Below, piece by piece: positions 40,475 to 46,188 of a stretch of DNA of 46,188 nt. The notes under the pieces were generated by a model that was not told the origin of the DNA, did not search any database, and was given only the letters and a program-made list of their open reading frames with translations. The position numbers were made by a program, and so were the translations under genes. Origin of the DNA: an uncultured Alphaproteobacteria bacterium (GTDB taxonomy: Bacteria; Pseudomonadota; Alphaproteobacteria; Caulobacterales; Caulobacteraceae); contig CAIOSI010000010.1 of the NCBI GenBank assembly GCA_903860975.1, forward strand, positions 1 through 46,188. The letters run 5' to 3'. The first letter of the stretch is position 1; every line of letters begins with the position of its first letter.

Positions 40475-41419
40475 TCATTCAAGGACCAGCCTCGGAAAGT
40501 AGAAGGAGACAAGCCAGTTCGGCAGGTCGACGATCTCGCTTATCCGCAGATCACCACAAACCGAGCAAAGCATATAGGCGTCCACGGGCGCCATGTGATG
40601 GGTTTTGGCGAGCAGATCGATCATGCGGCTTACGGCCTCGCGAGCGCTCGTCATCAGGTCTGGCCCGATGCCTGTCGTGACCTCGTATCCTTTTTCATCG
40701 AGGTGGCGCGTTACGGGACCGGGCGTCGTGAACCTCGGACCCGGCAGTTGGGCGTTCTTGATCAGGTCGAGCGTGAGGGTCACGGCCATTGGACTTTCGA
40801 TGGCGGTCCCGCAGATTTCGCCGTCGCCCTGAGCGGCGTGGGTGTCGCCAACAGAAAACAGGCCGCCTGCGACCTCCACCGGGAGATAGAGTGTCGAGCC
40901 TGCAGACAGATCACGAATATCGAGGTTTCCACCTACGCGACGAGGCGGAACGACCGAGTGCACGCCAGGCTCTGCAAGCGCGAGCCCGAGTGTGCCCGCA
41001 AATGGCTTCAGAGGGACGCGGCCCAAGGGCGAGAACGCCGCGGGTGTCAGGCGTAGTTTGTCATAGGACCATAGGTGGAGGGCGGGATCAGGAAACTGGT
41101 CCGTGAGGAGGCCAAAGCCCGGGAATACGGCCGTCCAGCCAAACCCGGAGGCCGCGAAACTGTCCAGCGTGATCTTCACCGCGTCACCCGGCGCAGCGCC
41201 GTCGATGAGCACTGGACCTGTGACCGGATTGGTCTTGCTGAAGTCGAACTTTACGACGTCGGCAAGGGTACTGTCGGGTGTCAGCTGACCACCTGATGCG
41301 TCCAGACAATCGAAGGTAAGGGTCGTGCCCGGGGCGATCGTCATCACCGGCGCAAGGGCGTTGTCCCAACCGACGTGGTGGTGGTCATGGTGAATGGTGT
41401 GGGCAGGGTGAGCGGACAT
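40475..41419 (-). CDS. Acetamidase/formamidase family protein, 314 aa
   Basis: A cytoplasmic amide hydrolase fold of the acetamidase/formamidase (FmdA/AmdA) family, which releases ammonia from small amides. Recognisable parts are the N-terminal TIHHDHHHVGWDNALAPVMT, GPVLIDGAAPGDAVKITLDS, the metal-site-like GGNLDIRDLSAGSTLYLPVE and GDTHAAQGDGEICGTAIESP with its conserved Asp, His and Glu, and the C-terminal DAYMLCSVCGDLRISEIVD. The length and order are usual for the family. AGGAG precedes the ATG. No amide-transport or regulatory gene is adjacent, so the natural substrate is open. Confidence 0.88.
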   Translation of the reverse strand: MSAHPAHTIHHDHHHVGWDNALAPVMTIAPGTTLTFDCLDASGGQLTPDSTLADVVKFDFSKTNPVTGPVLIDGAAPGDAVKITLDSFAASGFGWTAVFPGFGLLTDQFPDPALHLWSYDKLRLTPAAFSPLGRVPLKPFAGTLGLALAEPGVHSVVPPRRVGGNLDIRDLSAGSTLYLPVEVAGGLFSVGDTHAAQGDGEICGTAIESPMAVTLTLDLIKNAQLPGPRFTTPGPVTRHLDEKGYEVTTGIGPDLMTSAREAVSRMIDLLAKTHHMAPVDAYMLCSVCGDLRISEIVDLPNWLVSFYFPRLVLE

Positions 41420-41509
41420 CGGTGGAGACTCCTGGGCCTGCGAAAACCCTACCGGCTGGCGAAACGCAAGTCATGATGCGGCCTCTTCGTTGCCGTCACC
41501 TTCGCCAGC

Positions 41510-42469
41510 TCAGGCGACGCCGTGCAGAAAAGCCTGGAGACCCGCAAAGTATCTCTGCTGATCGTCGTACATCGCCAGATGGCTGCCTTCAGGAGCATAG
41601 AGGTATTGGCCCTTGGGAAATTCTTTCGACATCGCCTCCATGTAGGTCGGGTTCATGGTGTCGTAGCGCGCGGCGATGACAAGGCTCGGGACCAAAATGC
41701 GTTTCAGGTCTTCAAAGCGGTCCCAGTCGGCGAGCCGCCCGCTGGCGCCAAGTTCGCTTGGACCCTGCATCAGGGTGTAGAGCTCGGCGTTGATGTGCGC
41801 GAAGCTGCGCAGCACCGGCTCAGGCCACTCTGCATAAGGCCGCCGAAGGACGTGCTTTTCGTAATGCATAGGGATCAGCAGATCCATGTAGCTCGGATCC
41901 GACGTGTTGCCCGCAGCCTCCAGCGTCTTCACCGCCGATAGCCTGCGCTGGTCCATGGCCGGCATCAGGACGCGATGGGCATAGTCGTTATAGGCTGGAA
42001 TGGACGCCATCATGTTGGAGATGACGAGCGCCTTCAGGTGCTGCTGGTATTTCAGGGCATATTCGATGGCCAGGATTCCGCCCCAGCTCTGACCGAGCAG
42101 GCAGAAGTTGTCGGTGTGGAGGCCGAGGGCCAGACGCACCTGCTCCACCTCCTCAACGAACCGTGGAAGGTTCCACAGCGATGTGTCGGTCGGCTTGTCA
42201 CTGTTACCCGAGCCTAGCTGATCATAATAATAATACTCGATCCCGCTCGCCGGCAGGAAGCTGTCAAACGCCTCGAAATATTCGTGTGTCGCCCCCGGGC
42301 CGCCGTGGAGGAGTAGCACCTTGAGTGTGGGGTTGTTGCCGACCCGCTTGGTCCAAACCTTGTAATTGCCAAGTGGCGTTGTGATCTCGATCAGGCGGGC
42401 GCCGCCGCTCCAGGCGTCGGCTTTTCCTTCAGAGCTGTAGTAGTTTGCCGCCGGCCCCTGCTCACCCAA
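41510..42469 (-). CDS. Proline iminopeptidase-like alpha/beta hydrolase (S33), about 319 aa
   Basis: An alpha/beta hydrolase of the prolyl aminopeptidase S33 group: LLLHGGPGATHEYFEAFDSF (oxyanion hole), GQSWGGILAIEYALKYQQHL with the nucleophile Ser, RYDTMNPTYM with the catalytic Asp, and GSHLAMYDDQQ with the catalytic His. I place the start at TTG 42469, six bases after AGAGG; it opens directly before the family sequence (GPAANYYSSEG). Earlier in-frame codons would add about 75 basic residues unlike any leader. Relatives in other phyla are longer and exported with a signal peptide, so this one seems to have lost or lacks a leader. The substrate is probably an N-terminal Pro peptide or an amide. 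Confidence 0.82.
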   Translation of the reverse strand: MGEQGPAANYYSSEGKADAWSGGARLIEITTPLGNYKVWTKRVGNNPTLKVLLLHGGPGATHEYFEAFDSFLPASGIEYYYYDQLGSGNSDKPTDTSLWNLPRFVEEVEQVRLALGLHTDNFCLLGQSWGGILAIEYALKYQQHLKALVISNMMASIPAYNDYAHRVLMPAMDQRRLSAVKTLEAAGNTSDPSYMDLLIPMHYEKHVLRRPYAEWPEPVLRSFAHINAELYTLMQGPSELGASGRLADWDRFEDLKRILVPSLVIAARYDTMNPTYMEAMSKEFPKGQYLYAPEGSHLAMYDDQQRYFAGLQAFLHGVA

Positions 42470-42901
42470 AACCCACCTCTTGATTTGCGTTGGCCGCAGG
42501 ATTGGCCGCCTTCTGCTTCGATGAAACGAGGCGGCCACCCTGACGTCAATCTGAAAGTGCCGCTTGGTGTCGAGGCTGTCGTCGGAACCGGCGGGTGCGT
42601 TTTTTCTGAACCTCGGCCGATCGCGGCGCTCTAGGACCAGACCTTGGAGATGGTGTTTCGACGCCAGGCCACGAGCAGGCCGACAGCGCCGCACAATTTG
42701 GGCGAACAGGCACCGGTGCCCGCCAGATCGTCAGATCAGCCGACCTTCATCTTTGTGCAGCAGGCACCTTCCACAGAGGTCAGTTCTCGCGCGACGGCAC
42801 CTCGGCCGGGCAGGACCGAAGTACCACGTGAAACTGGCTAAGCTTAGGCGCCGATACCCACAAATGGACTCCTATTCGTGCCCGGCGACCAAGCCTGGTG
42901 C
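42470..42901. other. Gap without a recognisable gene
   Basis: About 430 bases between two minus-strand genes. Frames on both strands are Arg/Pro-rich and not protein-like. A 65-aa plus-strand frame at 42644-42841 was considered and not accepted. No promoter or RNA gene recognised. Confidence 0.35.
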
Positions 42902-43471
42902 TCAGCGCGGCGGTGCGGCCTGAGGCGGAGCAGGCAACGTCCCGCCTTCTGCAAGAATTTTCATGTTGGCCAGGCCGCGTTCGAAGCGGGTGCGTCGCCC
43001 CTGAATTTCGGCCGCCTTGGCACCATCGTCTCCGGTGACCCCGGAGTTGTCGTAAACCAGGGTGTAGACGATCTTCGAAGTCTTCGGCGTGACGGGCCTT
43101 GCCTCTAGCGTTCCGTGATAAAGATTGTAGGGACGGCCGACGTACACCGGTTGGGTGTAGGTGTATGAAAGGCTCGTCTTTCCCACGAGAATTTCGTGGC
43201 CCACCGTACGCACGGCACCGATTTCACCATCAACGCCAGACGTGATGTGGCAGCCGGCTGCGATCTGGAACCATTCGCCGATATCGCAGTATTTCCCGAT
43301 GCGCTTCCAGACCTCGGCCGCCGGCCTGTTCACGTCGATTTCCATTGGAATGGACACGTAGTTCGGTCGCTCGATCGCAAGTACCGGCAGCGCGGCGGGT
43401 TGGGCCAGGGCCGTCCCGGCGAGCGCCGAAAGGCTCAGTGTGGCCAGGGCTAGGCCCTTTATTCCTTCCAT
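42902..43471 (-). CDS. Exported SRPBCC (START/polyketide-cyclase-like) protein, 189 aa
   Basis: The ATG at 43471 follows GGAGATC and begins a signal peptide (MEGIKGLALATLSLSALAGT, cleaved after ALAQ); an upstream in-frame ATG would bury it. The mature protein is an SRPBCC fold: VSIPMEIDVNRPAAEVWKRI, then CDIGEWF, GAVRTVGHEILVGKTSLSYT and a long C-terminal helix (RTRFERGLANMKILAEGG). Such proteins bind hydrophobic small molecules in a deep cavity; ligand and reaction are not known. The C-terminus has a short Pro-rich tail. No operon partner is close. Confidence 0.78.
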   Translation of the reverse strand: MEGIKGLALATLSLSALAGTALAQPAALPVLAIERPNYVSIPMEIDVNRPAAEVWKRIGKYCDIGEWFQIAAGCHITSGVDGEIGAVRTVGHEILVGKTSLSYTYTQPVYVGRPYNLYHGTLEARPVTPKTSKIVYTLVYDNSGVTGDDGAKAAEIQGRRTRFERGLANMKILAEGGTLPAPPQAAPPR

Positions 43472-43728
43472 TGGGATCTCCAGTCTCTGCAGGCGGTTGA
43501 ACATCGCTCTCGAGCCTTCGTCACACGATGCGCTGACGGTTGCTACCGCCGCCCTGCAAAAATCGGAAGGGGAAGGCGTCTTTTGCCCTGGCCGAGTTGA
43601 GTTATCCGTTCCAGCCCGATCTCGTTGCTCTGAGTTCTGGACGCTGGTTGATACGAAACTCTAGATTGGGCACGATCACGGTGCCTTAGGGATTTAACCT
43701 CGCCGGATCATTTGGTGGGGCGACGAAA

Positions 43729-44814
43729 ATGAATTCTGCCGACAGCTTCAGCCGCGATTACCCAGCTGCTCGCGCCAAGTTTCTTGAAGCAGCACGCGCA
43801 GCCGGCGCCGTGCTTGAGACCATCGTCCATCCCGAACGCGGTCCTGAGGGGGGCGAACTTGCGACCGATGTGGCCTGGATCGGGCCGCGCGATGCCGAGG
43901 CCGTCCTTGTCATGATCAGCGCCACCCATGGCGTCGAGGGTTTCTGCGGCTCCGGCGCCCAGGTGGACTGGCTGCGGCGTGAAGAGCACGCCTGGGTGCC
44001 GGACGGGATCGCTGTGCTGATCATACACGCCATAAATCCCTACGGCTTCGCCTGGCTGAGACGGGTGACCCACGAGAACGTCGACCTCAACCGCAATTGG
44101 GTCGATTTCAATTCGCCACTCCCAGCCAACCCCGGCTACGAGACGCTGGCAGACCTGATCTGTCCTAGGACGTGGACGCAGGAGGCGCAGGTCACGACAG
44201 GCGAGGCGTTGTCAGCCTATACCAGCCAGCATGGCTTCATGGCGTTGCAACAGGCGTTGTCCGGCGGCCAGTATACCCATCCCGCGGGTATTTTCTTCGG
44301 CGGGGATCAGCCGACGTGGTCGCGCCGCGTTCAGACAGCTATCTTCGAACGCTACCTTGGCGGCGCGGGCCGGATCGCCATCATCGACTATCATACGGGC
44401 CTGGGACCGTGGGGGCATGGCGAGCAGATCGTCGTTAGTCGTTCCCATTCAGAGCAATTCAGGCGTGCCGCGAGCTGGTACGGCGGCGCGCTCACCTCAC
44501 CCTTCGCAGGCGGCGATTCTGCCTCGGCGGAAATCGCGGGGGACGGTCTGAGCTTTGCGCCGAGCCTGCTCAGCCACGCTGAGGTGACCGGCATGGCATT
44601 GGAGTTCGGCACCAAGCCCACGATGGTCGTGCTGAACGCCCTTCGTGCCGATGCCTGGCTCCACGCTTACGGCGACCCCCTGTCTCCCGAAGGTCAGGCG
44701 ATCAAGGCCGAGGTGAGGGACGCCTTCTACGGAGATGCCGATGACTGGAAGGGCATGATCGTGGGTCAGTCTTTACTGGCGACCCGTCAGGCGCTTAAGG
44801 GCCTCAAGGCCTGA
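43729..44814 (+). CDS. DUF2817 / M14-like zinc peptidase-type protein, 361 aa
   Basis: A zinc carboxypeptidase-like fold of the DUF2817 group. Motifs: ISATHGVEGFCGSGAQ (the H-x-x-E zinc site), HAINPYGFAWLRRVTHENVD with LNRNW (substrate Arg and Asn region), IIDYHTGLGPWGHGE (third zinc His), and GMALEFGTKP with the catalytic Glu. All expected ligands are present. No signal peptide, so it is cytoplasmic. The family has no firm substrate; by analogy with M14 it may trim a C-terminal residue from a peptide or amide. The ribosome binding site is weak. It stands alone on the plus strand. Confidence 0.85.
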   Translation: MNSADSFSRDYPAARAKFLEAARAAGAVLETIVHPERGPEGGELATDVAWIGPRDAEAVLVMISATHGVEGFCGSGAQVDWLRREEHAWVPDGIAVLIIHAINPYGFAWLRRVTHENVDLNRNWVDFNSPLPANPGYETLADLICPRTWTQEAQVTTGEALSAYTSQHGFMALQQALSGGQYTHPAGIFFGGDQPTWSRRVQTAIFERYLGGAGRIAIIDYHTGLGPWGHGEQIVVSRSHSEQFRRAASWYGGALTSPFAGGDSASAEIAGDGLSFAPSLLSHAEVTGMALEFGTKPTMVVLNALRADAWLHAYGDPLSPEGQAIKAEVRDAFYGDADDWKGMIVGQSLLATRQALKGLKA

Positions 44815-44929
44815 TCGCCAGCGGGCCCACCCACCGTACACGTGAAATGTCCGGCTGCTGGAGCCGAAGCAAGTTCAGCAATTGGGCCGCAGCGGCCTGA
44901 GCAGGCGCAGGTCTCGCATGCGCGCCTGA

Positions 44930-46050
44930 CTAGCCTGGCTGGGTTCTCTGCTGGGCTGAAAGTTCCGCATCCAGGAAGTCGGCGATCCGCTCTATGTCCT
45001 GGGGTAACAGTCCATGCGGACCCTCGTGGGTGATGACGGCCAAGCCGCGGCCCGCGATTTGGCCCAGAGGTGGGCGTTTGGCAGGAACGCCCTCACGTCC
45101 CAGTAGGCGGTAGACCGCAGTGGCCGCCTGGGCGGCCTGCCATTCCCCCGTCGGGTCCGACCAGGTGTCGGTCGAACCGTTGATGAGCAGAAGCGGACGC
45201 GGAGCGACCAGCGCCAGCAACATGTGCGAGTCCAACGGCAGTGTCCGGGGATCGGCTGCGAAGTCCGCGTAGTGCGGCGCGAACCAGTAGCGATAGCCTG
45301 TGCTGGCCGCCGTGCTGTCGGCGATCGTCTCCCCGAAGTCTCGGCGGCTGAGTGTCGCGCCGCCCTCGCCGGAGATCACAGGGATGACCGCTGCGAAGCG
45401 CTCGTCCTGCGCCCCGGCCCAAAGAGCGGCCTTACCAAGTCGCGAGGCCCCGAGGATCACTGCGCGATGAGCGTCCACCTGCGGGTCCGTCAACAGATAG
45501 TCCAGAACGCGCGACGCGCCCCAAGCCCAGGCACCGATCGCGCCCCAGTCGTGAGGTCGCCTTGGACTGGCCATGGGATATCGCTGCCGCACGCTGAAGG
45601 CGTCACCGCCGGCGAAGTCCGGCTCGATGTCGCCATAGTAGATCGATGCGACCGCATAGCCCCGGCGCACCAGGGCGGCGATGTCCAGGTGACCGATGAC
45701 GGTCGCCTTCGAACCTGCCACGCGGCGGTGGGTGCGCAGATCCCAGCCTACGCCTTCTTCTACGCCCGGCTCACCTAAGGTCATGATGTTGGGCTCGAAG
45801 CTCAGGCTGACGATGACCGGCGGTGGGCGTCTAGCGTTCGCGGGGACGTGAAGCAGCACGTGCAGGACGGGATCATTGGTCCGATTGGAGAACCGGATGC
45901 GAATCTGGCTTCGCCGGGACAGGCCACCCAGACCTGTCGCGTCCCGCTCCAAAATCTTGAAACGTGGCCTGATGGTCGCCGTCGGTGTTCGCCCGAACTG
46001 GTTATCTTGCGCAAGAGCCAGGATCTCTCTTCGTCGTGCCTTCCACAGAC
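44930..46050 (-). pseudogene. CE15-type glucuronoyl esterase-like gene, 5' end lost
   Basis: The frame reads as a bacterial CE15 glucuronoyl esterase, which cuts ester links between lignin and glucuronoxylan. It has GASRLGKAALWAGAQDERFA with the nucleophile Ser, then VISGEGGATLSRRDFGETI, and THEGPHGLLPQD with the catalytic His. Family sequence begins at about 46050 (LWKARRREILALAQ). The open frame continues to 46171, but those codons are the antisense of a transposase. A signal peptide, expected in this family, is missing. The gene is therefore truncated at its 5' end by the element at 46050-46188 and probably not expressed normally. Confidence 0.7.
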
Positions 46051-46188
46051 GCCTAGCGCCGGACTTCAAGACGATCGCCAACTTCCGTCGTGATAACGGA
46101 TCGGCGATCAGAGCGGTATGCGGCCAGTTCGTGGAGCTGTGCCGCCGACTGAACCTCTTCACCAAGGCCATTGTGGCGATCGACGGCA
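46050..46188 (+). mobile_element. IS1182-family transposase fragment, cut by the window edge
   Basis: The plus strand reads RRLAPDFKTIANFRRDNGSA, then IRAVCGQFVELCRRLNLF and AIVAIDG to the end of the window. This matches the internal region of IS1182-type transposases (L-A-P-D-F-K-T-I-A-D-F-R-R-D-N-G). The N-terminal part of the transposase is missing: the match begins abruptly at about 46050 where the CE15 gene starts. The remainder lies to the right of the window. Confidence 0.75.

Noticed and set aside
42644..42841. 65-aa plus-strand frame
   Set aside because: No ribosome binding site, low-complexity composition and no recognisable motif.

Overview
The window is GC-rich throughout and reads as alphaproteobacterial. 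Supporting signs are split FixL/FixJ-type two-component pairs, a chemotaxis cluster with an alphaproteobacterial-style CheZ, hybrid kinase/Hpt/receiver phosphorelays, an RcnB-like protein, a YcbB/YcbK cell-wall pair, and many NTF2-fold and lignostilbene/carotenoid-oxygenase-type catabolic genes. Caulobacterales (for example Phenylobacterium or Caulobacter relatives) is my best guess, with Sphingomonadales second. This is inference from gene content; no rRNA or housekeeping marker is present.

Region 1 (1-9104) is catabolic. Four NTF2-fold (SnoaL / limonene-epoxide-hydrolase-like) proteins surround a minus-strand operon of carotenoid/stilbene oxygenase, short-chain dehydrogenase and an NTF2-fold protein. 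A thiolase with two altered catalytic motifs, an exported YtcJ-type amidohydrolase and an AMP-dependent acyl-CoA synthetase follow. Together they look like oxidative cleavage of an alkene, followed by redox, CoA activation and thiolysis.

Region 2 (9473-22642) is signal transduction and chemotaxis. A sensorless histidine kinase faces a truncated receiver protein. Then two divergent chemotaxis operons share an AT-rich control region. On the minus strand are cheY, a 109-aa mini-cheZ, a receiver protein with a FliM-like tail, and a small helical protein. On the plus strand are cheA (TTG start, about 1005 aa, with an extra domain that resembles a degenerate truncated globin), cheW, a soluble triple-PAS chemoreceptor, cheB, cheR, a Cys-rich unknown, and a COQ4-like protein that has lost its metal motif.

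Region 3 (23118-31686) holds more regulation: a small XRE regulator; a hybrid kinase, receiver and Hpt operon; a 1171-aa FixL-like kinase with a duplicated GAF-PAS module and AT-rich islands; its FixJ partner; and a second, convergent FixJ paralogue. Palindromes with a TACGTA core lie upstream of several of these genes and resemble FixJ-type sites.

Region 4 (32191-46188) is mixed. It contains secreted proteins (one a redoxin / cytochrome c / copper monooxygenase-like / EF-hand fusion), an RcnB-like Q-rich protein, a lipoprotein, an L,D-transpeptidase with a YcbK-type endopeptidase, an acetamidase, a proline iminopeptidase-like hydrolase, an SRPBCC protein and a DUF2817 peptidase. At the right edge a CE15 glucuronoyl-esterase-like gene is cut off by an IS1182-family transposase fragment. 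A decayed IS6-family transposase lies at about 33.5 kb. No tRNA, rRNA or CRISPR array was seen.
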